From NCBI GenBank assembly GCA_902593675.1, contig CACJJI010000002.1, forward strand, positions 62,001 through 126,000: a stretch of DNA of 64,000 nucleotides. The letters run 5' to 3'. The position numbers and the translations under genes are program-made. Below, in pieces: positions 29,221 through 38,979 of this stretch. The DNA comes from an uncultured SAR86 cluster bacterium. Lineage in GTDB: Bacteria > Pseudomonadota > Gammaproteobacteria > Magnimaribacterales > D2472. Position 1 is the first letter of the stretch. Each line of letters opens with the position of its first letter. The notes beneath the pieces are model-generated. The model saw nothing but the letters and a program-made list of their open reading frames with translations, was not told where the DNA came from and searched no databases.

Positions 29221-29868
29221 ATGAAAAAAATAATAGTTCTGATTTCAGGAGGCGGTTCAAATCTAGAGGCCATAGCCAAAGCATGCCAAACTGGAAATAT
29301 ACCTGCCTCTATTGAGTTGGTCATTTCTAATCAATCTAATGTCAAAGGATTAGAGAGGGCTAAAAAATTTCATTTGATGAGCAAAGTTATTGAGCATCAA
29401 GATTTCAATTCAAGAGAAGAATTTGATCAAGCTTTATTAGAGCACATTCTTCCTATAGAACCAGACCTTGTCGTGCTTGCCGGATTTATGCGTATTCTAT
29501 CGAATCATTTCACTGATGCTCTTGAGGGAAAATTAATTAATATTCATCCTTCCTTGTTACCTGAGTACCCTGGCTTAAATACTCATAAACAAGCTATTGA
29601 AAATGGCGATTTAATGCACGGCATATCAGTACATTATGTGAATAATAAGCTGGATGGAGGGCCGATTATAGCTCAAGGAGCTTTAAAAATAGATCCAGTT
29701 GAATCAGAGGCAAAATTAATCAGTCGAGTTCATAAAATTGAGCATGCTGTGTATCCCAAAGTCATAGCGGACATAGCCAAAGGATTCATCAGCCTTCAAG
29801 ACGATGAAGTAAAATTCGAGACAGAAAGTCACTTTGGGCCAAATCACATGGAGTTCTTTAATGTATAA
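29221..29868 (+). CDS. purN: Phosphoribosylglycinamide formyltransferase
   Basis: VLISGGGSNLEAI, VLAGFMRIL, INIHPSLLPEYPG. Confidence 0.97.
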   Translation: MKKIIVLISGGGSNLEAIAKACQTGNIPASIELVISNQSNVKGLERAKKFHLMSKVIEHQDFNSREEFDQALLEHILPIEPDLVVLAGFMRILSNHFTDALEGKLINIHPSLLPEYPGLNTHKQAIENGDLMHGISVHYVNNKLDGGPIIAQGALKIDPVESEAKLISRVHKIEHAVYPKVIADIAKGFISLQDDEVKFETESHFGPNHMEFFNV

Positions 29869-30541
29869 ATACCTCGGGTTATTTTTTGTTTTAATTTCTG
29901 TTGATCTTTCATCTCAAGATATTCCTGACTATAAAGGAGAATATGTTTTTACTAATTCTCGGGTCTCCATGCAAGGAATCAGAGAACTCATTTCTCACAA
30001 AGAAGATGGAAAAAGAACTATTCAATTCAATGCCAAATTTCCACTTGGAAGAATCAAAATCATTTCAGATTTTACGGAAATAAATAATCTGATGACCTCC
30101 ACCAAATATTATGTGGATGTTAAATGGACACTAATATCTGACAAAAGAACACTAGATTTTGACCAGAATACTGGGACCTTAACATCGAAAGGAAAATTTG
30201 AATGGGTTCAAAACTTATTGAAAGATGAAAACGTATTTGATCCTTTGAATGTTCAAATTCAAATCAGAAAAAATGTGATTGCTGGTCTCAAAGAGTTTTC
30301 ATTGATGCTTCCTGATTTAAAAACAGGAGCAATTGAAGCAAACAATTATAAGGTTGTTGATAATGGAAGTTTTGAAGTTGATGGCACTATATATTCATGC
30401 ATTATAGTTGAACGGATTAGACTGCAAGATGATAGAACCACTCGATACTTTTTAGCCCCTGAACTTGATCATTTGATAATAAAAGTTGAAGACCAAGATC
30501 AAGATGGAGATACCAAGCTTGAACTGAAGAAGCTTTATTAA
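29861..30541 (+). CDS. DUF3108-containing protein
   Basis: Secreted beta-rich protein after purN, a common arrangement. Start refined from 29834. Confidence 0.75.
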   Translation: MYKYLGLFFVLISVDLSSQDIPDYKGEYVFTNSRVSMQGIRELISHKEDGKRTIQFNAKFPLGRIKIISDFTEINNLMTSTKYYVDVKWTLISDKRTLDFDQNTGTLTSKGKFEWVQNLLKDENVFDPLNVQIQIRKNVIAGLKEFSLMLPDLKTGAIEANNYKVVDNGSFEVDGTIYSCIIVERIRLQDDRTTRYFLAPELDHLIIKVEDQDQDGDTKLELKKLY

Positions 30542-31107
30542 GTTTTTGGGAGGGTCACTCCTGTTTGCCCTTGATATTTTCCGCCTCTATCTTTGTAACT
30601 AACTTCACAATCCTCATCAGATTCAAAGAAAATCATCTGAGCAACACCTTCACCGGCATATATTTTTGCTGGTAAATTGGTGGTGTTTGAAAATTCCAGG
30701 GTTACATGCCCTTCCCACTCTGGCTCTAACGGAGTGACATTAACAATGATGCCGCATCTTGCATATGTTGATTTGCCAAGACAAATAGTTAATACATTTC
30801 TGGGGATTCTAAAATATTCAACTGTTCTTGCTAGCGCAAAAGAATTAGGCGGAATAACGCATACATCTGAAGATATATCCACAAAGCTATTATCGTCAAA
30901 AACCTTAGGATCAACGGTCGCGGAATGAATATTTGTAAAAACTTTAAACTCATTGGCACAACGCACGTCATAGCCAAAACTTGAAACGCCATATGAAATG
31001 AGTTTTTCTCCTTTTTCGTCAACCCGCACCTGATTCTCAGAAAAAGGTTCAATCATTCCTTCTGATTCAGCCATTCGTTTAATCCATGCATCTGGTTTAA
31101 TAGACAT
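30538..31107 (-). CDS. dcd: dCTP deaminase
   Basis: [55 protein letters not shown]. Confidence 0.97.
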   Translation of the reverse strand: MSIKPDAWIKRMAESEGMIEPFSENQVRVDEKGEKLISYGVSSFGYDVRCANEFKVFTNIHSATVDPKVFDDNSFVDISSDVCVIPPNSFALARTVEYFRIPRNVLTICLGKSTYARCGIIVNVTPLEPEWEGHVTLEFSNTTNLPAKIYAGEGVAQMIFFESDEDCEVSYKDRGGKYQGQTGVTLPKT

Positions 31108-31694
31108 TAAATTTCAATCCTCCCTTGGATAGCTCGTGCAATAGTATTACCGTCGACATACTCTAACTCTCCTCCAATAGGAATGCCATAGGAAATTCTT
31201 GAAACTTTAACACTTTCAAGATGATCATTGATAAAGGATGCTGTTGCATCGCCCTCAACAGTTGAACTAGTTGCGAGAATTACTTCCTCAATCTTTGCCC
31301 CCTGTATATGACGCAGCAAATCTGGGATTCCAAGATCATCAGGCGACACTCCGTCGATCGGCGAAAGGCGCCCCATTAAGACAAAATATTTGCCTTTATA
31401 ACCTCCGGTTGATTCGATGGCCAAAACATCTGAAGGGCTCTCAACAACACAAAGACTATAAGCATCTCGTGACTCGTCACTACAAATCCTGCATATTGGC
31501 TCTGATGTCAGCTGCCGGCACACTTCGCATCGCTGAATAGCATCCAAGCATTCCTCTAGTGTTTGAGCTAAATGTAAAGCCCCATCTTTATTTTTATCAA
31601 GCAAGAATAACGCCATGCGTTGAGCAGACTTCTTACCAACTCCAGGCAAAATAGTTAAAGCTTCTATAAGCTCATATAACAAATCTTTGCTCAT
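31107..31694 (-). CDS. recR: Recombination protein RecR
   Basis: [13 protein letters not shown], zinc finger [16 protein letters not shown], Toprim [13 protein letters not shown]. Confidence 0.97.
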   Translation of the reverse strand: MSKDLLYELIEALTILPGVGKKSAQRMALFLLDKNKDGALHLAQTLEECLDAIQRCEVCRQLTSEPICRICSDESRDAYSLCVVESPSDVLAIESTGGYKGKYFVLMGRLSPIDGVSPDDLGIPDLLRHIQGAKIEEVILATSSTVEGDATASFINDHLESVKVSRISYGIPIGGELEYVDGNTIARAIQGRIEI

Positions 31695-33322
31695 GGGCTC
31701 ACCTTCTTAATAGAGTCATCAATAATTTTTCCACCAAATGAATCTAGAATGTCTTTAACAGCAGCATTCTCCAATAAAGCATCCTTATCCTGATTGAGCT
31801 GGTCCTGAGCCCTCTCAACCTCAACAGCTGCTGGAGAAGCTAGGACCTCTCCGCTTTCTATTATTAATGATATTTTGTGACCCAATTGTGTTGAAATCGC
31901 CTCTAAAAATTCTGTTTTTAATCCCTCAGTTGGATTGATTAGCTCGTCTGATTTTTTTAAGGTCAAAGTGTTATCTGCAAAACTAACAAACTCAAACTCA
32001 GAAAAAACCTGGCTCACGAACATAGATAAGTTTAATGAATTGAATATTGAGTTCCAACTCTGCATATCAAGCTCAGATGGCATGGAGGAGTCCTCAGCAT
32101 CTAACTTCTCTGAAGCCTCCGCAACAGGAGGCACTTCTTTAGGTTCAGTTGTTTGAATCTCAGTTACTTCAGCCAAATTTTCTTTTGGTTTAGTAGGCTT
32201 GGTTGCTAATTCAGGATTTTTTTTTTCTATTTTTGGGGCTGCTCCCTCTGAAATAGGTTGAAAGGTAAGCATACGCAAAATACATAATTCAAGAGCTTGC
32301 TTGGGATGGGGATGAACATGAAACTTGTGTAAAGCATTCAAAGCAATCTCATAATGCAATTGGGTGACCTGCGGATCAATGCTTTCTGCTAATTGCATGA
32401 TACCGGCATCTTCGCTGTTTTGAAGCTGTTGATGCAGTGAGATTTTATGAAATACTGAAATAATAATCTTTAAGACTTGTTCATATTCAACATTAAGTTC
32501 AGTGATTTTATTTAAAGTTAGGTAGGCTCCATCACCATCAGAGGCAGCAACATTTTTAACAAGCTCAATAATGTAGGATTGATCAATTGTTCCTAATAAT
32601 GCTTTTACCTGATCTGCTTCAAGCACTCCATTTCCATGCGCGATAGCTTGGTCTAAAAGCGTTAATCCATCACGAATTGATCCTTGAGCAGAGCTTGCAA
32701 TCAAAGCCAAAGACTCTTCATCATATTTAATATTCTCTAAATCTAACAAAGTTTGAATATGATCACGAATTTGATTTTCTGGAATAGTCTTAAGATTCAA
32801 TTGCAGACAGCGAGATAAAACGGTCTTGGGAACTTTCTCTACCTCCGTTGTAGCCATTAAAAACATTACATGAGGTGGCGGTTCTTCTAATGTTTTTAAC
32901 AAAGCATTAAAGCTGTTTTTGGATAACATATGCACTTCATCAATGAGATAGATTTTGTACCTAGCATTTGCGGGCTTATATTGAACAGACTCTAACAGCT
33001 CCCGCATATCGTCTACACCGGTTCTAGATGCAGCATCAACTTCTAAAAATTCTATGTGGCGGCCTGCTTTAATGTCTAAACAAGCACTACATTCATTGCA
33101 TGGTACAACTTGGGGCAGGTCCCCTTTTTGGCAGTTAAGACATTTAGCAAAAACCCTAGCAATTGTTGTTTTTCCAACCCCTCGAGTACCGCTAAACATA
33201 TAGGCTTGATGGAGTTTATTGTGCTGAATACTATTTTCTAAAGCCGTTAAAATGTGCTCCTGTCCAACTACTTCAGAGAAGGTAGAGGGTCGATATTTTC
33301 TGGCTAAAACCTGGTATGACAT
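31691..33322 (-). CDS. dnaX: DNA polymerase III subunit tau/gamma
   Basis: QVLARKYRPSTFSEVVGQEHILTAL, MFSGTRGVGKTT, CNECSAC zinc site, VHMLSKNSFNALLKTLEEPPPHV. Confidence 0.97.
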   Translation of the reverse strand: MSYQVLARKYRPSTFSEVVGQEHILTALENSIQHNKLHQAYMFSGTRGVGKTTIARVFAKCLNCQKGDLPQVVPCNECSACLDIKAGRHIEFLEVDAASRTGVDDMRELLESVQYKPANARYKIYLIDEVHMLSKNSFNALLKTLEEPPPHVMFLMATTEVEKVPKTVLSRCLQLNLKTIPENQIRDHIQTLLDLENIKYDEESLALIASSAQGSIRDGLTLLDQAIAHGNGVLEADQVKALLGTIDQSYIIELVKNVAASDGDGAYLTLNKITELNVEYEQVLKIIISVFHKISLHQQLQNSEDAGIMQLAESIDPQVTQLHYEIALNALHKFHVHPHPKQALELCILRMLTFQPISEGAAPKIEKKNPELATKPTKPKENLAEVTEIQTTEPKEVPPVAEASEKLDAEDSSMPSELDMQSWNSIFNSLNLSMFVSQVFSEFEFVSFADNTLTLKKSDELINPTEGLKTEFLEAISTQLGHKISLIIESGEVLASPAAVEVERAQDQLNQDKDALLENAAVKDILDSFGGKIIDDSIKKVSP

Positions 33323-33346
33323 AAGAGTAAATCATACCATGTGATT

Positions 33347-33787
33347 TTATAAAATCCGCTCAATAATTTGTGTGCTAAACCCTCGATTGAAAAGAAATTG
33401 TTTTTGCTTCATTTTTGATTTGTAGTCGGTTGGTTTTATGCCTTTAAATTTCTTTTTAAGTTCATTTTCAGCATTTTCAGTCCAGCTTTCATAAGCTTCA
33501 ATGGCATTGCCAATGAGCATTGAATCAACCTTTTTTGAATACAATTCCATCTCTATTTTTTTAGGTCCAAAACCCTTTCTAGCTCTTGCATTAAGATACA
33601 TCTCAACAAAACGCTCATCATCAAGAATATTATTTAACACAAGTTTATCTAGTGCTTCTTCGATGATGGGCATTGTTTCAGGAAAACGTTTGTTGAGCTT
33701 TTGCCTAAGCTCATGACGTGAATGCTCTCGCCTCGAAACTAAATCCAGCGCTTTGTTGTATACAATCGTGAAAGCTTCCGAGCTCAT
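33347..33787 (-). CDS. recX: Regulatory protein RecX
   Basis: ALDLVSRREHSRHELRQKLNKRF ... LVLNNILDDERFVEMYLNARARKGFGPKKIEMEL. Confidence 0.92.
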   Translation of the reverse strand: MSSEAFTIVYNKALDLVSRREHSRHELRQKLNKRFPETMPIIEEALDKLVLNNILDDERFVEMYLNARARKGFGPKKIEMELYSKKVDSMLIGNAIEAYESWTENAENELKKKFKGIKPTDYKSKMKQKQFLFNRGFSTQIIERIL

Positions 33788-34248
33788 TGCAAAGGCATGA
33801 CTCTAGACTTGCCTTTGTTTTTTATAATTTTAACTCTTTGCCCAACAGCAAAACTATAATCTCCTTCTTCTTGGATAATGGAAACTGTTTTGCCTGAATC
33901 TAGGTCTAGCAACAACTCAATAGCTGGTTTCCTAGTTGCGGCATCTCCCATTTTTGAACCTACAGCGGAGCCTACTAAGGCGCCCAAAACTCCTGCAATA
34001 TCTGACTCAGTCTCAGAGTCAGTTACTGAAGCTCCCGCAACTCCACCAATGATTGCTCCAGCCACAGCACCAGTATCTCCATCTCCAGATAATATAACTC
34101 TATCAATTGAGACGACCGTAGCAAAAATTACTGTTTGCATTCTTTGCGCATCAGAGCGATCAACCACTTCAGGTCGCAGTGAACTATATGAACAACTTAC
34201 CATGAGCATTGCAAAAAGAATGCTAAAAATATTTTTAGATGCTGTCAT
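33784..34248 (-). CDS. Glycine-zipper 2TM lipoprotein (SlyB/Pcp-like)
   Basis: Lipobox LMVSC and GAVAGAIIGGVAGASV...GVLGALVGSAVGSKMG. Start refined. Confidence 0.8.
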   Translation of the reverse strand: MTASKNIFSILFAMLMVSCSYSSLRPEVVDRSDAQRMQTVIFATVVSIDRVILSGDGDTGAVAGAIIGGVAGASVTDSETESDIAGVLGALVGSAVGSKMGDAATRKPAIELLLDLDSGKTVSIIQEEGDYSFAVGQRVKIIKNKGKSRVMPLQ

Positions 34249-34660
34249 TGTCTTTAATCTCCTGTTTAAAATTTTTCTCAAGCTCATCTGCAATTAAATA
34301 ATAGGTTTTACCTTTGTAAAAACCATTAAGAAGCTTTACTTCATAGATTGAGTCATTAAATTTAGAAGCAAGTATCTCTATGCTTTCATTTTTTTTCAAA
34401 CGCACGAGGTTTCTTCCATCAACCATAGAAAAAGTATCCCAAGTTTGGAATTTTCTGCTTCTGTGTGTGTGGTATGCATCACTTGATAAAAAATATACGA
34501 CTTGCCCACTACCAAACGATGAGCTTGGAGAGCCATTTTTAATTAGTTGCCAAACTGTGCCCGTGAGATCTGGCGCAGAGTCATCTGTTGTTTCTGCTAA
34601 AAGAGCAGGAGTCGCAATAATTAAGCTGAAAATAAGAAAATATTTTTTTAAATCTTTCAT
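34235..34660 (-). CDS. Exported hypothetical protein
   Basis: 141 aa with N-terminal signal peptide. Confidence 0.65.
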   Translation of the reverse strand: MKDLKKYFLIFSLIIATPALLAETTDDSAPDLTGTVWQLIKNGSPSSSFGSGQVVYFLSSDAYHTHRSRKFQTWDTFSMVDGRNLVRLKKNESIEILASKFNDSIYEVKLLNGFYKGKTYYLIADELEKNFKQEIKDNDSI

Positions 34661-34700
34661 ATTAGTTTTGACCTTAAATTATAAAAAAAGTTCATGCGCT

Positions 34701-35084
34701 TTAGGCAAGGTAAACATATATACCATAAATACTCATCCCCATCATTAATACCCATGAGCCCAATGCCCCCACAACACGATAAGGAGTGCTTTCTCTAGAA
34801 ATAGAAATGCCATAAGCATGAAGAATTCTGCAAAGAAAAAAAGTAGATCCAATCAAATGCAATTTCCAATCTACCACTCCTTGCATTTCTAGTAATAATA
34901 AAAGGATTAATGCAATGGGTGCATGCTCCATTAAATTTCCATGAGCTCGCATGGATTGCAGCAACTCTGAAGAACCGCCGTCTCCTAGCATTGTTTTGGT
35001 TTTTCCTCTTATGACCCCATTTCTAAGTGCTAAAAAAATGGCAAAAATTGTAATCAAGGATGTATATAAAAGCGTTATTTCCAT
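34701..35084 (-). CDS. MAPEG family membrane protein
   Basis: RAHGNLMEHAPIALILLLLLE and C-terminal R..HAYG motifs. Confidence 0.9.
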   Translation of the reverse strand: MEITLLYTSLITIFAIFLALRNGVIRGKTKTMLGDGGSSELLQSMRAHGNLMEHAPIALILLLLLEMQGVVDWKLHLIGSTFFLCRILHAYGISISRESTPYRVVGALGSWVLMMGMSIYGIYVYLA

Positions 35085-35193
35085 AAATAAATTGGTTAAG
35101 TTAAATAATGTTTACTCAGTTTAGTTTAATCGCATAGAGCAAAAGATTGGAGTATTTATTAAAAAAAAATTTTTCATCTATTAGAATAGAAGC

Positions 35194-35754
35194 ATGGATG
35201 CAATGACCAATCTCCTAACGCGAAATTCTCCTCGCGAATTAACCACTCCTATTCCTTCAAAGGATGAGATGCATGAAATATATCAAGCAGCACTTCGAGC
35301 TCCCGATCATGCCTGGCTAAGACCATCTCGTTTTATTGAAGTCACTGGAGAAGGCTTAAATAAGCTATCTGAAATTTTCACAGAATTTGCTTCAAGGGAA
35401 TTAAAAGATGTTACACCCTTACAAATGGAAAAATATCAGTCTGCACCATTCAGAGCGCCAATGATCATTATTCTTACAACAAAAATTACCGAACATCCCA
35501 AGGTTCCTAAAGTTGAGCAAATGTTATCGACTGCAACAGCAGCAGAGAATATTCTTTTGGCATTGCATGCAAAAAAATATGCTGGAATTTGGCGAACAGG
35601 TAAATTTGCCTTCAACAAAAAAATAGCTGAGTACTTAGATTTAACCGCTGACCATGAGGTAATTGGATACTTATATGTTGGCACCCCTACTGGCACCAAT
35701 AAAAAAATACCCCAGCTAGATATTGAAAATTTTGTGACTCGCTGGGACGAATAA
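35194..35754 (+). CDS. Nitroreductase family protein (YdjA-like)
   Basis: AALRAPDHAWLRPSRFIEVTG, STATAAENILLALHAKKYAGIWRTG. Confidence 0.9.
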   Translation: MDAMTNLLTRNSPRELTTPIPSKDEMHEIYQAALRAPDHAWLRPSRFIEVTGEGLNKLSEIFTEFASRELKDVTPLQMEKYQSAPFRAPMIIILTTKITEHPKVPKVEQMLSTATAAENILLALHAKKYAGIWRTGKFAFNKKIAEYLDLTADHEVIGYLYVGTPTGTNKKIPQLDIENFVTRWDE

Positions 35755-35769
35755 ATTCTTCAATATTTC

Positions 35770-35797
35770 CTTGAATTTTTCTTAAAAGCTCCTAAAT
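35770..35797 (+). promoter_or_regulatory. Sigma32-like promoter upstream of hsp20
   Basis: CTTGAA (35770-35775), 13-nt spacer, CTCCTAAAT (35789-35797). Confidence 0.5.
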
Positions 35798-35804
35798 AAA
35801 AGAT

Positions 35805-35884
35805 GTAGATGCCATTTGGGTCTACGTATATTAACCGCATATGCCAATTGGATATGCACATTTAGTCGCTACTAAGGAGGACTA
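35805..35884 (+). promoter_or_regulatory. Candidate ROSE-like RNA thermometer (three hairpins)
   Basis: Hairpin I GTAGA...TCTAC; hairpin II GCATAT(g)CC-AATT-GGATATGC; hairpin III TAGTC(g)CT-ACTAAGG-AGGACTA, an exact 7-bp stem with one bulged G that covers part of the Shine-Dalgarno and has the UYGCU/AGGA pairing. Confidence 0.75.
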
Positions 35885-35888
35885 TATT

Positions 35889-36341
35889 ATGGTACTTAAT
35901 TTTACCGATCCGTTCCTAACCACTCGCGTGTTAGGGTTTGAAAGCCTGTTTGATAGATTGCAGAGATTCTCTGAAACCACAGAAAGATCTTCAAGCTATC
36001 CTCCATATAACATCAGGAGAGATCAAAACAAGATCTTCATTGATGTCGCTGTTGCCGGTCTTGCAAAAGAAGACCTCAACATTGAGTTGGCAGAAGGCGT
36101 ATTAACCATCGAGCATAAAGGCCCAAAAGCTGAACTTCTCAATGGTGAAAATGAAGTTGTCTATCAAGGCATAGCTCAAAGAGCATTTAAGCAGCAATTT
36201 ACTTTGGCTGAAAACGTTGAAGTGCATGGTGCTGAATTAGTCAATGGAATGTTAACTCTCGAATTAGAGAAGATTATTCCAGATGCTCAAAAGCCACGCA
36301 TGATTGACATTAAAGCTCCTAAAATTTTAGGCAGCAAATAA
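35889..36341 (+). CDS. Hsp20/alpha-crystallin family small heat-shock protein (IbpA-like)
   Basis: YPPYNIRRDQNKIFIDVAVAGLAKEDLNIEL ... GIAQRAFKQQFTLAENVEVHGAELVNGMLTLELEK. Start set at the ATG after AAGGAGG; the track start at 35841 lies inside the 5' UTR hairpin. Confidence 0.95.
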   Translation: MVLNFTDPFLTTRVLGFESLFDRLQRFSETTERSSSYPPYNIRRDQNKIFIDVAVAGLAKEDLNIELAEGVLTIEHKGPKAELLNGENEVVYQGIAQRAFKQQFTLAENVEVHGAELVNGMLTLELEKIIPDAQKPRMIDIKAPKILGSK

Positions 36342-36359
36342 CTCATTCATAATGTGATC

Positions 36360-36386
36360 GGGGAGCCTAGGCTCCCCTTTTTTTAT
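36360..36386 (+). terminator. Rho-independent terminator after hsp20
   Basis: GGGGAGCCTAGGCTCCCC followed by a T tract. Confidence 0.9.
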
Positions 36387-36400
36387 TACAATGGTTTAAC

Positions 36401-38350
36401 ATGAACTTCATGAAAAATATCTTTCTAACCTTAAGCATCTTATGGTGCGCAGTTCTGCTGGCCAATCCAGTAGAGACTGGTCATGCAAAGGCGAGTTTGA
36501 TAACCAATCTGCAAAGCTCGTCTCAAGAATCTTTTTATGTCGGTGTCCGTTTGCAAATGCAAGATGGATGGCACACATATTGGGAAAATCCAGGTGATTC
36601 AGGCAGTCCTTTTGAAGCAACATGGAAGACTGATGCTGGGGTCATCATTGAAAATGTAAGCTGGCCTACCCCTCAAACTATTCCATACCCGCCTCTCATG
36701 ACCTTTGGATATGAAGGTGATGTTGTTTTTCCTTTTCAAGTTTTTCGTTCGCTCGATACCGAGTTAACTGAAATAAGTCTAGATTTTGATTTCTTAATTT
36801 GCGCAGATATTTGTATTCCCGAACAGGCAACATTAACCCTAGATCTAACATCGGCATCTTCAAGTGATCTTTTAGATCAAGCGATAGATAATTTACCAAC
36901 CAAGCTTGTAAAAACTACAAGCGCTATTAGCGGAGATGAGCTTAAGGTAGTATTTCAGTCACCCAAAGAATTTTCTTCAGCATATATATTCCCTCGAGAA
37001 GGCAATTTATTTGTCTACACTCCTAATCAAGCAATTACAGCAATTGAAGACAATATTTTCGAAATAACTCTGCCTTTAGCTCAAGAGGAAGTTGAGTCAT
37101 TTTCTGGAATCATTAGTTTGGATGGTCAAGGATTTCAATTTGAAGAACAAATAGCCTCTTCCGGCGGCATGTCACTTTGGCAAGCGATTCTATTTGCATT
37201 GATTGGTGGTTTGATCTTGAATCTTATGCCATGTGTTTTTCCAGTGATCTCTTTAAAAGTTCTGAGCTTTGTTTCTATGGGTGGCGATGACCACGCAAAA
37301 ATAAGAAATCATGCTCTAGCATTTGTTGGTGGGGTCATGTCTACTTTTCTATCGATTGCAACTGCGCTTATGATCATAAGGTCGACTGGATCAATGATTG
37401 GATGGGGTTACCAACTGCAATCACCAGTTGTTGTAGGGATCTTAACGTTGATTATGTTAGGCATTGGGATGATTCTCTTAACAAATATCAATGTCGCCGC
37501 AGGCCTCACCAATATAGGTTCAAGCGTTCAAAATAGAAATGATTACTCAGGTTCGTTTTTTACAGGCGTCTTAGCGGTTGTTGTGGCCTCACCTTGTACA
37601 GCTCCGTTTATGGGAGCAGCTGTGGGCTACGCTCTCCTCCAACCATCATTTGCAACTTTGCCTATCTTTTTGTCTTTAGGTCTGGGATTCGCTGGGCCTT
37701 ATCTTATTCTGGCAATTAAGCCGCAATGGATTAGCTCTCTGCCAAAACCAGGACCGTGGATGGAAACATTAAAGCAATTTTTTGCATTTCCAATGATTGC
37801 AACGGCTTTGTGGTTAATGTGGGTATTTATGGTACAAACCTCCGGAGATGCGCTCATCCAACTCTTGATTTTAGGTTTATCACTAGGTCTGGCTATCTGG
37901 ATGATTGCTGCATTTGAAGGTCGTTGGAAGTGGGTCGGGTTGATTCTTACATTCATCGCATCAATTCAGATTTTTAATAATTTACCAAATAACACCAATG
38001 AAATTACACAATCAGCTGATGCGGATAGTTGGAACCTGTCGATTGAATCTGATTTGCAAGCAAACAATCAAGCCTACCTGATTAACTTTACCGCAGCTTG
38101 GTGTATAACATGCCAGACAAATGAAAAAGCTGCACTTGCAAGAACATCAGTTCAAGATTACTTGGCTGAACAAAATATTAAATACATTAAAGCTGATTGG
38201 ACAAACAGGAACGAGGATATTGCAATCGGACTAGCTAAGTATGAACGCTCAGGAATTCCTTTGTATATTTTTTGGAAACCTGGCATGAGAAATTCTAAAA
38301 TTTTGCCAGCTGTTTTAACCGAAGACTTATTAATTAGGAGCATGCAATGA
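36401..38350 (+). CDS. DsbD/ScsB-family thiol:disulfide interchange protein
   Basis: Secreted N-terminal domain, LNLMPCVFPVISLKVLSF and VASPCTAPFMGAAVGYAL membrane core, C-terminal thioredoxin NFTAAWCITCQTNEK. Confidence 0.92.
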   Translation: MNFMKNIFLTLSILWCAVLLANPVETGHAKASLITNLQSSSQESFYVGVRLQMQDGWHTYWENPGDSGSPFEATWKTDAGVIIENVSWPTPQTIPYPPLMTFGYEGDVVFPFQVFRSLDTELTEISLDFDFLICADICIPEQATLTLDLTSASSSDLLDQAIDNLPTKLVKTTSAISGDELKVVFQSPKEFSSAYIFPREGNLFVYTPNQAITAIEDNIFEITLPLAQEEVESFSGIISLDGQGFQFEEQIASSGGMSLWQAILFALIGGLILNLMPCVFPVISLKVLSFVSMGGDDHAKIRNHALAFVGGVMSTFLSIATALMIIRSTGSMIGWGYQLQSPVVVGILTLIMLGIGMILLTNINVAAGLTNIGSSVQNRNDYSGSFFTGVLAVVVASPCTAPFMGAAVGYALLQPSFATLPIFLSLGLGFAGPYLILAIKPQWISSLPKPGPWMETLKQFFAFPMIATALWLMWVFMVQTSGDALIQLLILGLSLGLAIWMIAAFEGRWKWVGLILTFIASIQIFNNLPNNTNEITQSADADSWNLSIESDLQANNQAYLINFTAAWCITCQTNEKAALARTSVQDYLAEQNIKYIKADWTNRNEDIAIGLAKYERSGIPLYIFWKPGMRNSKILPAVLTEDLLIRSMQ

Positions 38351-38979
38351 AAACAATTTTAAGTTCTTTTATCTTCTTATTTTTCGTGGCCCATGTTTTT
38401 AGCGCTGAAATAGTTTTACAAAATCCAAAAGTAAATGAAAAAGCTCCTTTATTTAGTGCAGTTAATTCATATGGAGAAAGAATTAATTTAACTGACTTCC
38501 AGGGTCAACCAGTCATCCTGGAGTGGTCTAACCATGAATGTCCATACGTTGCTAGACATTATGAAGAAGAAAACATGCAGTCAGTTCAAAAAATGGCTCA
38601 GGAAGAAGGCTTTGTCTGGTTGACTATCATCTCTTCAACCCCAGGAGAGCAAGGCCACGTTAGCCCCTCACTAGCCAACGATTTAACCCAGTCAAGAAAG
38701 GCACATCCAAGTCATGTTCTACTGGATGAATCTGGTGAAATTGGGATGCAATACGGAGCTAAAACAACTCCTCACATGTACATGATCGACGACAAAGGTT
38801 TGCTTCGGTACAAAGGAGCGATTGATGATATTGGCATGGGCATGAAGTTTTTCTCCGCCTCTTTTGCTAACGCCACAAACTATGTTGCAACTCAGCTTTC
38901 AGATGTGAAGAGAAATAAGAAGTTAGCAATAGATAATACTGTGGCTTATGGGTGCAGCGTAAAGTATAACTACGACTGA
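38347..38979 (+). CDS. Redoxin/AhpC-TSA-like thioredoxin-fold protein
   Basis: Signal peptide; FSAVNSYGERINLTDFQGQPVILEWSNHECPYVARHY; GAKTTPHMYMIDDKG. Confidence 0.9.
   Translation: MKTILSSFIFLFFVAHVFSAEIVLQNPKVNEKAPLFSAVNSYGERINLTDFQGQPVILEWSNHECPYVARHYEEENMQSVQKMAQEEGFVWLTIISSTPGEQGHVSPSLANDLTQSRKAHPSHVLLDESGEIGMQYGAKTTPHMYMIDDKGLLRYKGAIDDIGMGMKFFSASFANATNYVATQLSDVKRNKKLAIDNTVAYGCSVKYNYD

Noticed and set aside
35841-35888. Upstream start codon for hsp20 (MPIGYAHLVATKEDYI)
   Set aside because: It lies within hairpin II of the leader, has no SD, and the ATG at 35889 has a strong AAGGAGG.
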